A DNA stretch of 64,000 nucleotides from Paramyrothecium sp. XJ0827. Lineage: Eukaryota > Ascomycota > Sordariomycetes > Hypocreales > Stachybotryaceae. The position numbers and the translations under genes are program-made. A model generated the notes under the pieces. The model saw only the letters and a list, made by a program, of their open reading frames with translations, had not been told where the DNA came from and ran no database searches. The stretch is taken from positions 2,790,001 through 2,854,000 of the forward strand of contig JAJFPB010000002.1 of the NCBI GenBank assembly GCA_020881915.1. The letters run 5' to 3'. Positions 45,914 to 55,997 of the stretch are shown here, piece after piece (the first letter of the stretch is position 1; each line of letters opens with the position of its first letter).

Positions 45914-47568
45914 ACGGTGTGGGCTTTTGTTGTTGATTCGTTGATGAACTTTGGCAACAGCCGCGGTTCACAAGTTTTTGTTTCTATTCAATTCCATTTC
46001 CCGTCTGCATTCGTGCATGGCACTTGGCGTTACAAGTTTCCCGCGATTGAAGCACCACCACGCTTCCAGCAAGCACTAGAGGTGCCGCACTCTATTGGAG
46101 GTTTTTGGAAAAGAGCATAGGCATCTAGGGGGAGCCGATGATTGGTTGTTGCATCCTCAGCAGATCTCTTACCCCTGTCGACGGTACTCTGGGGACATCT
46201 CTTTCTGTCCTCGTGCTCGACACGAGGGGTTTCATCTATCGTGTCAATTTCTTTGTTATACACGCATCATTGAGGCTGCATCATCTGGTGAAGGATATGC
46301 ATGCCGTTTGCTACAGTCCGAGGTTGTGTTTGTAATCGCTCTTAATGACTCATGACCAAGTTTGCTGAAAAGAAGCGGGGAGAGCCTGAGATATGGGAGG
46401 AGGTGTTGAAGAGTGGACGAAAGAAAGGGCGGAGTGCGATGAATGGGTATTTACAATGGTGCCTCACGGCAACTTTGTTTGAGATAGTTTTTTTGGGAGA
46501 TGAGGGAGGACCTGGGAGAAAATGAGTGTATGGTGTACGTGAGTAAGGTCTGCGATCATATAGCGTCTTTTTGGGATAATTAACCCCGTTTGCCTTGATT
46601 GAATGAGAGCTTGCAATGTGAAGTGTTCTTTGTGTTGATGCTGGGGAGCTTGTAAGTAGAATGTTGGTGGTGATGGTGCCAGAAGATCCCACTCACTTGG
46701 CAACTGCAGCCATTCATAAGATCAAGATAATCACATTCTAGACGCAGCGCATGCAATCAAAAAATATCTGTGAAGATATAACAGCTCTAACACACTAGAC
46801 AGTCACGCACATGAATCATGCCGGCCAAAAAAAGAACAAAAAAAGGAGTCGACTTCTCCATCTCGAACAACCAACCCAAACCCTTCGCGATCGTAATCCA
46901 GCCCGCCACGCGACGGGGGAGAGGTCTCTGCAGAGTGAATCCTCCCTCAAGGGTCATCTCCATTGCTTAGGGCCGCAGACAGCATCGCAAGTTACCTGTG
47001 CGAGTGCGCGACCACCGCAGCGTTCGGGCTGGGCGCCGCGAAGGGGATCTGATGGGGTTGGGTGTGGCTGCATCGAGATAACTGAGAGCCTTCACCATTA
47101 GACCATTACAGTCGAGAGATTGGGCAACTTTTTTGATCTATATACCCTTGCCCCTCTCTTACATAAGCATTCTGCCTGCGTGTGCAGCACCCAGGGTACC
47201 ACATGCCATGTCCTTTCCCCTGCAAAGCTTCCCTTCATGACTTTACCACCTACTCTAGGTCCATACACGAATACTTTGACATATGCCATTGAAGGGTGCA
47301 CAATCCTTATGATGGCTGCTTGAAACCCCCGAGAGCCTTGTCTCCCTTGACTTTGCTCCCCGAACACCCGCAGCCCATGGCCTTCCCCGAGGACCGCCAT
47401 TGAACCGTCGACCCGGACGGCCTTCCCCTTCCCTGCGCAATCGTTCAGTGCCTGGAGCTCTTCAGCAATCGGTCTTTGCATGGCAACTACTTTCAAAGCG
47501 CACCCACCCCTGCGTGGTTCCCGTTGAGCCGAATCCAAAACATCAATCGGCCGGCCCGCTCTTTCGCC
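45914..47568. other. Intergenic between WD40 gene and GPI15
   Basis: I see no supported gene. A short frame at 46818-46970 (50 codons, starting MPAKKRTKKGVDFSISNN) is curious but has no recognisable homology. The interval 47100-47560 is the promoter and leader region of GPI15. The GPI15 frame stays open upstream to an ATG at 47476, which would add 31 residues. Confidence 0.45.
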
Positions 47569-48312
47569 ATGTTCTCTTCAGCGCCCCATCTGCGCATCCG
47601 CCGCCCGTCTCCCACGACCGCCGAGTTCACCGTCACGACCCTCCCGCCCCAGACGCTCGGCCTGCGCCTCCTCCGCCTCCTGCTGCTGCTGCTGCGCACG
47701 GCGCTCGCCCTCGCCCTCGCTCTCCTGCTGGCCCTCCGTCTCGGCCAGGCCATCGACCCTTCCGCGGCACCGGCGACGACGACAGCCTCTTCCACCGCGA
47801 CCCCCCAGTCTCCGCCACGGTCCTCGCCTTCGTCCTGGCTGCTGTCGGGCGAGGTCGTGTGGCTCACGTGGGCGACGCGCGCCCTGCTGGCCCTGCAGCG
47901 CTCCCAGGCCGGCGTCGCCCTCGCCCCGCTGGCCGCCCGCCCGCCGCTGTGGCTGCTCCTCCCCGCCGCCGCCGCCGCCCTGTACGTCCTTAGCCTGCGC
48001 GTCCACGCCAGCGAGAGTCTGCTCGTGCTGCGCGGCCTGGGCGTGCAGACGAGCCAGAGCCCGGCCACGTACCTCGCGAGCCCGGCCACGCGCTTCATCC
48101 CCACCGAGAAGATCCAGGACATCTTCATCAACGAGGCCTTCCGCGGCTTCGAGGTGCGCTACTACCTCGTCGTCGTCGTCGAGGGCGAGGAGGACGTCGT
48201 CGTCGTGTTCCCGGGCCTGCTGCCGCGGAGGCGGATCGTCGAGACGGTGTGGAGGGGCGTGCGGGAATGTCTTTACGAAGCAAAGGTGGAGGACAAGGGC
48301 CAGCTCGGTTAA
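47569..48312 (+). CDS. GPI15: GPI-GlcNAc transferase subunit PIG-H/Gpi15
   Basis: This intronless gene encodes 247 residues from the chosen ATG, which begins MFSSAPHLRIRRPSPTT, the usual start in related fungi. The complex adds N-acetylglucosamine to phosphatidylinositol on the cytosolic face of the endoplasmic reticulum, the first step of GPI-anchor synthesis. The PIG-H domain fills the C-terminal part: ESLLVLRGLGVQTSQS, then FIPTEKIQDIFINEAFRGFEVRYYL, then VVVFPGLLPRRRIVETVWRGVRECLY. Two hydrophobic stretches (Leu/Ala-rich, about residues 28-57 and 126-146) form the membrane hairpin. The N-terminal half is extremely GC-rich and Ala/Leu-biased. It is convergent with PUS3; the stops are 174 bp apart. 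Confidence 0.9.
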   Translation: MFSSAPHLRIRRPSPTTAEFTVTTLPPQTLGLRLLRLLLLLLRTALALALALLLALRLGQAIDPSAAPATTTASSTATPQSPPRSSPSSWLLSGEVVWLTWATRALLALQRSQAGVALAPLAARPPLWLLLPAAAAALYVLSLRVHASESLLVLRGLGVQTSQSPATYLASPATRFIPTEKIQDIFINEAFRGFEVRYYLVVVVEGEEDVVVVFPGLLPRRRIVETVWRGVRECLYEAKVEDKGQLG

Positions 48313-48486
48313 TGATGTACGGATATACCCCTCTGTAAATGAATAATGAATAGCCTGAAAAGAATTGCGTTGAAGACTGGGAGTATGTCATTTCCGCCCT
48401 CGCAGAGGGATCATCTATGAAGGTTGTATGGATGCCTCTCTAACTCTAGAATCTTATGGTTTTATTTATCAAGGTGGCGGCGGTGA

Positions 48487-50415
48487 TCACTCATCCGCAA
48501 AGGCCTCGATTGTTTGAGCGCTGCGGAACCCTTTCTTTGTCCGCATATCGTCCGAGTCGACGTAGCCCTTGCGCTTCGCGTACTTGTCGTTCTGGTCCTC
48601 GGGCGGCTCGATCGTCGCCAGCTTCATCACCGGCGTGTACTTGCCCGACAGCCGGCCGTTGTGCCCTCCCTCGAAGATCTTCCTGCTCGCGGCGCCCCTG
48701 CTGGCCAGCGCGGGCATCTTGCCCGCGTCCCCGTGGCGGGCGGCGTACTGGAACAGCTGGTTCGCCAGCAGCTCGTCCATCTTCCTCTCGCGCCACATCT
48801 CCCACATGCCGTCCATGAGGCTGTGAGGCCCGAAGCGGCCCGTCGGCACGTGCTCGCCCACGTAGACCCAGCCCAGCGAGTCCGGGCCGCGCACGTCCCT
48901 GACCTCGGGGAATATGCAGTCCCACAGAACAAGGGGGGTCTCGTTCGCCATGACGTACCGCGGCCGCCCGGGGTTCTTCTTCACGTCGAGCAGCTCCGAA
49001 ATGATGGAGGGGGATTCGAGCCCCTGGCCGACGAGGAAGAGAACACCCACCATGTGCCGGATCTGATGCCACAGGAAAGCGGACCCCTTGACGTTGAAGG
49101 AATAGATCTTGGGGTGGATGGCGCCCTGGTCGTCAAAGCCAGTCGGCGTGAGCGACGAATCTTTCAAATGCGGGATGTCCGAGCTGACATCCATAACCTC
49201 CTCGATATCAGACTCGTAGACAGTCCGCTCGAAGTTGGTGATTTGCTTGGCAGGATCGATCTTGCAGAAATTGCGGAAGTCGTGCTCTCCTTCGAAGCGC
49301 TTGGCGGCATCGCGCATCGCCTCGATGTCGAGCCACCCCTCCTTGTCCACCCCACTGCCGCTCCGGCTCGGGGCCGGCAGTCCAGGCTCTGGCGCAAAGG
49401 CCGGCTGCGTGAAGAAGTAGCGATACCTCCTCTCGCCGCAGGAGAAGCGTGCGGAAAACTCCGGCGGCGGTGACGGGCACCACGCGAGGATGCGAATGTC
49501 CGGTGGCAGCAGTCTGTTCAAAACCGCCGGGTAGCAGATCTCATCGCGAACGGGGTCAAACTCCGCCGTCTCTTCTGCCTCGCCCTCCGCCTCGTCCTCA
49601 ACTTCCATCTTGTCCCCGGGGACCTCCTCGGAGTTGTCAGCAGCGGCGGCGGCGCCATCTGCAGTTGCTGCGTCGTCGAGGCGCGCCCGCTTCTTGGGCA
49701 GCGGCCGGTTGCTGCGGACCCTCAAGCCGATGACCTGGCCGAAAGCGCTGACGCCGCGGTCCGTCCGCCCGCACTTGGAGTACTCACAGCACTCGAAGTC
49801 GACGACGCGCTCGTCCTTGGGGAAGATCAGGCACGCCTTTGTCAGGGCGTTCCACAGTTCCTCTTCGATGGACGGCAGGTTGCCCATCGCTTGAAATTCG
49901 AACCCACCATAACGCTTCCCCAAGTAGGCCAGCTTGAGAGCGATGTAGCGCGTCGAGTACCTCGACGGGTCCATCTTCCTCTTCCCTTTCTTCTTCTGCG
50001 GAGGGTTTTCCGGCGTCCCTGCCTCCGCCGCACCGGCGGCTGGGGGCGCGCCGCTGTCGCCGCAAGGCTCAACGCTGCCACGGCGAGGGTGCGGAACGGG
50101 CGCCTCGCGGTGACTCCTCAGCTCCGCTTCGAGCTCTGCGACCCGTTGCATCAGGCCATTCCGCGTCCAGCTCTGGTACTTGGCTTCGGCGGCCATCTTG
50201 GCTTTGTATTTTGAGCCGCGACCTCTTGATGCTGCTTTAGAGCGTGGTGATGTGGACGAGTTTCTGCACTGGAATACCGGCGGGCTGCCAAGCGTGCGTG
50301 CCCTGAAAATGCCCTTCACAGAGACGCTGCGACACAGTCCTGCCTGAAGGGGCAGCATGTAACTCAGTGGAGCAATTTTTTTCGTCATGCACGATCTCGA
50401 GACGGACTCATACAA
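48487..50415 (-). CDS. DEG1: tRNA pseudouridine(38/39) synthase Pus3/Deg1
   Basis: The single exon reads 642 residues from the first ATG at 50415, or 569 from the ATG at 50196. Pus3/Deg1 (TruA family) converts U38 and U39 in tRNA anticodon stems to pseudouridine. The catalytic motif is KCGRTDRGVSAFGQV with its Asp. Also present are the family segments YPAVLNRLLPPDIRILAWCP, FSCGERRYRYFF, HDFRNFCKIDPAKQ and FLWHQIRHMVGVLF. The ATG at 50196 starts MAAEAKYQSWTRNGLMQRV, which resembles the usual cytosolic start with its short coiled coil. The extra 73 residues upstream are rich in Arg, Ser and Leu with almost no acidic residues, as in a mitochondrial presequence, so two isoforms are possible. The acidic insertion around residues 255-285 is a normal variable loop. 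It is divergent from the small GTPase gene. Confidence 0.9.
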   Translation of the reverse strand: MYESVSRSCMTKKIAPLSYMLPLQAGLCRSVSVKGIFRARTLGSPPVFQCRNSSTSPRSKAASRGRGSKYKAKMAAEAKYQSWTRNGLMQRVAELEAELRSHREAPVPHPRRGSVEPCGDSGAPPAAGAAEAGTPENPPQKKKGKRKMDPSRYSTRYIALKLAYLGKRYGGFEFQAMGNLPSIEEELWNALTKACLIFPKDERVVDFECCEYSKCGRTDRGVSAFGQVIGLRVRSNRPLPKKRARLDDAATADGAAAAADNSEEVPGDKMEVEDEAEGEAEETAEFDPVRDEICYPAVLNRLLPPDIRILAWCPSPPPEFSARFSCGERRYRYFFTQPAFAPEPGLPAPSRSGSGVDKEGWLDIEAMRDAAKRFEGEHDFRNFCKIDPAKQITNFERTVYESDIEEVMDVSSDIPHLKDSSLTPTGFDDQGAIHPKIYSFNVKGSAFLWHQIRHMVGVLFLVGQGLESPSIISELLDVKKNPGRPRYVMANETPLVLWDCIFPEVRDVRGPDSLGWVYVGEHVPTGRFGPHSLMDGMWEMWRERKMDELLANQLFQYAARHGDAGKMPALASRGAASRKIFEGGHNGRLSGKYTPVMKLATIEPPEDQNDKYAKRKGYVDSDDMRTKKGFRSAQTIEAFADE

Positions 50416-50659
50416 TCATTCATAGCCCAGCAAAAATTATAGGCCTACCTTACTTGAGCGGACTTGAGGGTGTGGGCATGTGGCGCGTGTAACAGTAGCC
50501 TGTGGCTGGAACGGTCAGTACGCCACAGTCCTCAGCCGGAGGCGTAGACACAAAACGTAGGGAGACCAGCCAACTTCATGCGCTAATATCATTCAAACAT
50601 CATCAGCCACGGTTGGATCGCGAATTCACTGAGATTCGTTTTGGTTCATTCTGCCGGAA
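50416..50659. promoter_or_regulatory. Short bidirectional promoter, DEG1 / Rho-like GTPase
   Basis: Only 244 bp (463 bp if DEG1 starts at 50196) separate the two divergent starts. The interval contains a CCTACCTTACTT element of the AGGTA/TACCT type. No TATA box is obvious. Confidence 0.45.
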
Positions 50660-51368
50660 ATGGAGCCCGAGAACATCACAGTACTGCTAGTGGGGGACGA
50701 GAAGTGTGGCAAGACAACGTTCCTATCGTATGTAGCTATGTGACGAGACGACTCTCCCCGGCTCCAGGAATGGTACTGATAAGGCTCATGTGCCCCCATC
50801 ATTAGGAGACTGAGCGCGAGTGAACACGTGAATCCAATCCCGCTCCTCCGCGACATGGATCAGCCTTTCAACTTCGAGATCAAGCTCTCGAAGCGAGAGT
50901 ATCGCCTGCAGTTTTACGACACATCGAGCCCAGACAACTGGCGGCTGCTCGACCCCGATGTCATCGTCATCTGCTACGATATCAGCCAGCGATTGAGCCT
51001 CATCAACATGAAAAGATATGCAAGTCTCCCTAATCTGCGTCCCCATGCAAGCTACTTCAAGAACTAACCATCTGACTGCTCCCCAGTGGATTGACGAAGT
51101 CAGGAAGGCATTTACCCGGATAGACGGTCTCCCCATCATTGTTTGTGGGCTGAAGAGGGATCTAAGGTCCGAGACGGATCCCAACGGCATCATCTATCCG
51201 CAGGAGGCATGCCAGGTGGCGCAGACATTGCGGGCCGATCGGTATGTGGAGTGCTCCGCGGTGACGGGCGAGCTGTTGAAGCCGGCATTCGAGGACATTT
51301 GCAAAACAGCAATCAAGACGACAACGATTGAAGGCGGTCAGAGCGAGGGCGGCTGTGTGCTGATGTAG
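50660..51368 (+). CDS. Divergent Rho-like small GTPase with CAAX box
   Basis: Exons 50660-50727, 50806-51019 and 51087-51368 encode 187 residues. The second intron has a GC donor (GCAAGT) and normal CCCCAG acceptor; only this join gives KRYWIDEVRKAF in frame. The P-loop is GDEKCGKT (12-19). The G3 motif is DTSSPDNW instead of DTAGQE, so the catalytic Gln is missing. G4 reads GLKRDLR where Rho proteins have GTKxDLR. G5 is ECSAVTGE, and the C-terminus CVLM is a prenylation CAAX box, so membrane attachment is expected. The order of motifs and the 'WIDEVR' and 'DLRSE' contexts fit the Rho/Rac branch, but the switch changes suggest slow hydrolysis or a fast-exchange atypical GTPase. No gene symbol is assigned. 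Confidence 0.85.
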
Positions 51369-51552
51369 CCCAACCCTAGCGGATCGCGTCCATGGAATCA
51401 TTCAATCTTGCTTCAAAACACCTTGCCCTGATACGGACTCTGGGAGAAGCAGCATCGAAATCTTGGTCACACGAGCGCGGCACCAGCGTGCGGTAGGTAT
51501 CAAGGCTTGATCGCAGGTTCGTATGCCGTCGGTGAAGTTTCATTCGATCAAT

Positions 51553-52089
51553 TCAGGACGCGGCTGCTTCGTCCATGGCCACATCACCGTCAGCCGCGTT
51601 GTGGTCTCCGCCGGCAGCGGCGGGCTCGGGGTATCCAAGCACCTCTCCAACAATGTTGACCATCTCCTCCTGCTGCTCCTCGGTAAAGCGCTCGCCCATG
51701 TCTTCCACCATTGTGTTGAGGGCGGCGACGGAGACCGGGCGAAGGTTGAGTATCATAACCACCTCGCCCTTGGCAAGGTCGTAGGGGCGTAGCCTTTCGA
51801 GGAGCTGGGGAACGCAATCGGGCGTGTACGTGAGAGGCGCCTGGCTTAGGGGGCTGGGCTCGGTTTTCAGATACTGTAACAGCTATGGCTGGGTGAGCAT
51901 GCGAGAGAGAGGGAGAGGATCGTGTTGCGCTACGCAGAGAGCGACAAGGAAACAAACCTCGGTCACGACGGTTTCAAAGTTGGGAGGCCCGCGGCGCTTC
52001 TTCTTTTTGTAGCGATCGCGCTGGTCGAGAGCGTGTTGAAAGACCTCATAATTGGTCAGGACAGCAGCCTGAGCTTCCAGGACCTTCAT
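51553..52089 (-). CDS. RPC17: RNA polymerase III subunit Rpc17/RPC9 (CGRP-RCP)
   Basis: Minus-strand exons 52089-51958 and 51873-51553 encode 150 residues. Rpc17 pairs with Rpc25 in the stalk of RNA polymerase III and contacts TFIIIB during initiation at tRNA and 5S genes. The N-terminus MKVLEAQAAVLTNYEVFQHA is the family hallmark. The C-terminal HRDC-like part reads LLERLRPYDLAKGEVVMILN then LRPVSVAALNTMVEDMGERF, with the usual E/Q-rich helix following. The phase-0 join uses GTTTGT and GTTACAG and gives TEYLKTEPSP. It is convergent with the GTPase gene; 184 bp separate the stops. Confidence 0.9.
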
Positions 52090-54567
52090 GTTTGGAGGCG
52101 TGCAGATGCGCTGTTGGAGGATGGCGCGTGGTTGAGCGTTGCGATTACTGAAGGAGAATCTCAGATGGACAGTAAAAAGCTGCAGGGTCTGTCTGGGTAG
52201 CTCCAAGGCAGGCACCTCCACCGAGCAGCAGGCTCGTGTCGGCACCTCAGGTACCTTACCTAAACCGAGTACCTACTACCGGACTAAGGTATCTGGATTC
52301 ACTTTTTCCGGCAGCCACATCAACGAAGCTTCTACGAAAGAATTTGGTTGAGTACCTTAGCTATTAGCGATTTACTTAAATTCTACAGTTCGAAACCATG
52401 CTAATTTCAAAATTCTTCGTCGCTCTTGTATGTTGCCCAATGTTTGGAGAAACTCGAACTTTTTACAAAATTTCCTTTCTTTTCTTTCTCTTTTCGCGCC
52501 GTCTCCCTTGTTAGACTGCGGTGTCGAGGTTCCTTTTCCGGGCCACTGACTTTGGGTGCCGCATCTCCGTGCAGGTAAGTACCTGGACGGGCTCGGCTCG
52601 GTGCAGCTACACGCAATCTTACCCCTCCAAAAGCCCACCGGAGCCACCCCCCTCCTCATAGAAACCCCGCCAAACCGGTATCCAATCAATGGGGCAACAA
52701 AACCCCTCGCTGGAAATTGTCTGGTGAATTGGTGCGTCTGTGACTGGCGCTGGCGGGTCACCGGATCGCGGCAGGTACCGCTACTTGATCTAAGCTCGTC
52801 CGGCGCCTTCGTGCGCATGTGAAGGCAAGCTTCGTACTATAGGTACTCAGGCTGGTGGGTGGCATGGCCAAGGTGCCGTTTGGTGGTATATCGCAAGTTG
52901 AGGCCATTATTAGACGCATCAACTACAGGAGGGAAAGCCATATCGCGGTCATCATGCACCCGGAGGTCTTCATGTCGGCCAAGAGATGCGGCGATGTAAC
53001 GGTGCGTGGTGGCGTTCACCTTGATCTGATGCATGCAGCTCCGCGCGCACCGCGTTTGAGCACTTTACTTTACCTTGCCTCTGTTTCGTCGGTGTGGCCC
53101 CGGTCCGGTCGGCGTGACGTGACGCATCGGTTATCGGTTGCGTAGAGCAAAGAATGCCAGATGTCTCGGCCTGAACCGATTTTCCCCAAGATGTAGGGCA
53201 GAGACACCAAGCAGAAATGTTTTCATCTGGGCTTGGCTTTTGGCCCGCGCATGTCTTGCCGCAGCTATAAGTAGCTCGCCACATGGATGGTGGATGAGGG
53301 AGAACAGGTGCCGGGATAGAGGAAAGCTGATTTCAAACCTCAAGGGACCCGGGGGAAGGGAATGCGAAATGGTTGTCAGCCTCCACCGTCCACTATCCTA
53401 TCCTACCTTGCTATCTCACCTCACCTTGAGCTCAAACAAAAAGCTCGCAACGCGAACAATTGCGCAATGGCGGCTGGTCATCCCCCCGCGCTGCTGTGGC
53501 CCGTATTCCATCCATCCACTTTGCGATGCATCCCTTGAATGCCTGAACGCAGGTCAGCACAGCAGGGTCCTGCTACAAGGGACCCCGCAAGGTATAGCGC
53601 TGAGCTAGGCGCCTCGAGGTACGGTAGGTCTGTCACAGCTCCCTCACATACCGCAGGTGTTCATTCTGGGCCCGGGCCTGGCCTGGCCTGGCCTGGACCC
53701 CAGCGAGCTCATCCGCTCGGAGGCCCTGGAGTTGCCGTGCTGTGGGCGGGATCCGGAGCACCTTGCCCACTGCAGCTTTGGGTGCAGGTTGGTTGCCGTT
53801 GTGTGCGCAACAAGTGAAACAGAGAGGGAATGGAGGGGCGTGCATGTACCTGTACCTGTACCCGTACTCGTACCGGCGCAAGCCCACTGTCCTTGGGCTG
53901 CTGTCACTGGTCGCCGCCCTTGCATCTCCACCATGCACGCATGATTAATTTTTTTTTCTCTCTCTTGCTCTTCGCTGCTGGAACGTACAGAGACCTCCGT
54001 CTTCCACTCTACGTTTGTTCCCCTCTTGGGGGTTGGGGGTGTGGGAGGAGCTTTTTTTTTTCTTGCGCTTTCCAAGTTCCACCTTGGGAAAGCGAAACCA
54101 CATTAGCAATGGCCGTACCGCAACCATTTTTTCTTCTGCTAACTTAGAAGAAGCATCGTCAACAAAGTCCAGAATTGGCTTCTTCTTCTCATCTGCTCCT
54201 CACGATGCTCATCCTGTGACTGCGCTGTCCCACCTCTGCCGCACGGTGCTGCACCCAGAGTTTCATTCATCCTCCGGCCATTGTCTAGTCGCTTCCGTCA
54301 TCGGCAGCTTTTTTTTTTTCCGGCCCTGCTTGCTGCAGTAACCCTCGGCTCTTTCACTCTGCCTCCGCCAGACCACACGACGTGGCCCGCTCACGACCGA
54401 TCATTGCTTGGTCGCAGCAGATCGTTCTCGAAGCACGCTTGAGGCATTATTGGATTGCCTGAAGCGAGTTCTTCCCCGCAGGTCCTCTCTACCTCGCAAT
54501 CTCAATTCTCCTGAGCAGCCTCTCGGCATCGGTGTGACGACATCCGGCACAAGCCGCTAACGACACC
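52090..54567. other. Intergenic between RPC17 and PRPP synthetase
   Basis: This 2.5-kb interval separates two divergent genes. It includes dense AGGTACCTTACCT elements at about 52250-52275, a GGCCT pentamer repeat near 53675-53697 and a TGTACC hexamer repeat near 53842-53866. Long T and G homopolymers follow (54050, 54310), and CT-rich sequence upstream of the PRPP synthetase start. The open frames here (for example 53138-53608, 53644-54075) are low-complexity and unsupported. Confidence 0.5.
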
Positions 54568-55997
54568 ATGGTTCGCAACATCGTTCTCCTGGGCGGCAAC
54601 TCCCACCCACAACTCACGGAAAATGTTTGCAACATCCTTGGCTTGCCCGCTTGCGACCGCATCCTCTCGAAATTCTCCGGGGGCGAGAGCCGTTGCGAGA
54701 TCAAAGACTCGGTGCGAGGCAAGGATGTCTATATCATCCAGTCCGGCTCTGGACACGTCAACGACCACCTCATTGACCTCTGCATCATGATCTCCGCCTG
54801 CAAGACAGGCTCGGCGAAGCGAGTGACTGCTGTTGTTCCGCTCTTCCCTTACTCCCGACAGCCAGACTGGCCTTACAACAAGGCTGGCGCACCTCTGGCC
54901 GGCGCGCCCCTGATCACCGGCTCGGACCCCTCCAAGAAAGACTACACCTTCGAAAGCGTCCCCTCCACGCCCCATCCCGGCGCTCCCCGGAGCAGCGGGC
55001 TGCTCAATGGCGTCCATAATCTGGCAGAGAAGCTTGCTAAGAGCACCATTGCCGAGAACGGTGCTACGGGCAGCGGTCACAACGGTCACAACGGCGCCGA
55101 CTACTTCCCAGGGTCCACGAAGCGCTCGGATACCCTCTCCAGCACCGGCTCCGTTGCTCGGTCCCAACGAGGTGACGGCTTCCACGCCACGCAGCCGAGC
55201 TTCACCACACACGATTACGAAAACCCAAACAACATCAAGCAGTTCAAGCCCAAGCCGGGCTACAAACAGTGGGTTGCTCAAGCCGGCACCCTGGTCGCCG
55301 ACCTGCTCACTTGCGCCGGTGCCGACCACATCATCACAATGGACCTTCACGATCCGCAATACCAAGGTTTTTTCGACGTTCCCGTGGACAACCTGTACGG
55401 CAAACCCATGATCCAGAACTACATCCAGAAGAACATTCCCGACTACCGAGACGCCGTCATTGTCTCCCCCGACGCCGGCGGAGCGAAACGCGCCACACTA
55501 ATCGCCGACGCCCTGAAAACCGACTTTGCCCTGATTCACAAGGTAATGACCTCCCTCCTCCCCGCCCTCTGCTTTCTTTTGTGTCCGTCTTAGTCTCTTA
55601 CTCACGGCCGACGCTCCAGGAACGTCGGCCCATCAAATTCAACGAGCAACGCAACGCCAGCATGATGCTCGTCGGCGACGTCGCTAACCGCGTCTGTATC
55701 TTGGTCGACGACATTGTCGACACGGGTAACACCGTCACACGTGCGGCAAAATTGCTCAAGCGCGAGGGCGCCACCAAAGTTTATGCCCTTATTACTCACG
55801 GCGTTTTCAGTGGAGATGCCATCCCGCGAGTCAATGCCTCGGCCATTGACAGGATGATTGTAACAAACTCCGTTCCTCAGGAGGATCACTGCCGCGCCTG
55901 CCCCAAGCTGGACGTGCTCGATGTGTCTCCTGTTTTCGCCGAGGCGATTCGGCGAGTTCACCACGGCGAGTCCATCAGTGTGCTTTTCCAGCACTAA
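54568..55997 (+). CDS. Ribose-phosphate pyrophosphokinase (PRPP synthetase) with non-homologous insertion
   Basis: Exons 54568-55542 and 55620-55997 encode 450 residues, against about 320 for a minimal enzyme. The enzyme makes PRPP from ribose 5-phosphate and ATP for purine, pyrimidine, His, Trp and NAD synthesis. Visible parts are the N-terminal [11 protein letters not shown] and [18 protein letters not shown], then [17 protein letters not shown] (about 254-270), [16 protein letters not shown], and the PRPP-binding loop [13 protein letters not shown] (351-363). Residues about 103-234 are a Ser/Gly/Asn-rich insertion between PYSRQ and [13 protein letters not shown], where canonical enzymes have a short loop. 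This is a non-homologous region as in yeast Prs1 and Prs5, so this is probably one subunit of a hetero-oligomer. Paralog identity is uncertain. Confidence 0.9.

Noticed and set aside
46818..46970. 50-codon frame starting MPAKKRTKKG
   Set aside because: No recognisable family, no leader or splice evidence; overlapping frames start at nearly the same place.
54502..55365. 287-codon minus-strand frame opposite the PRPP synthetase
   Set aside because: Antisense shadow caused by codon bias of the real gene.
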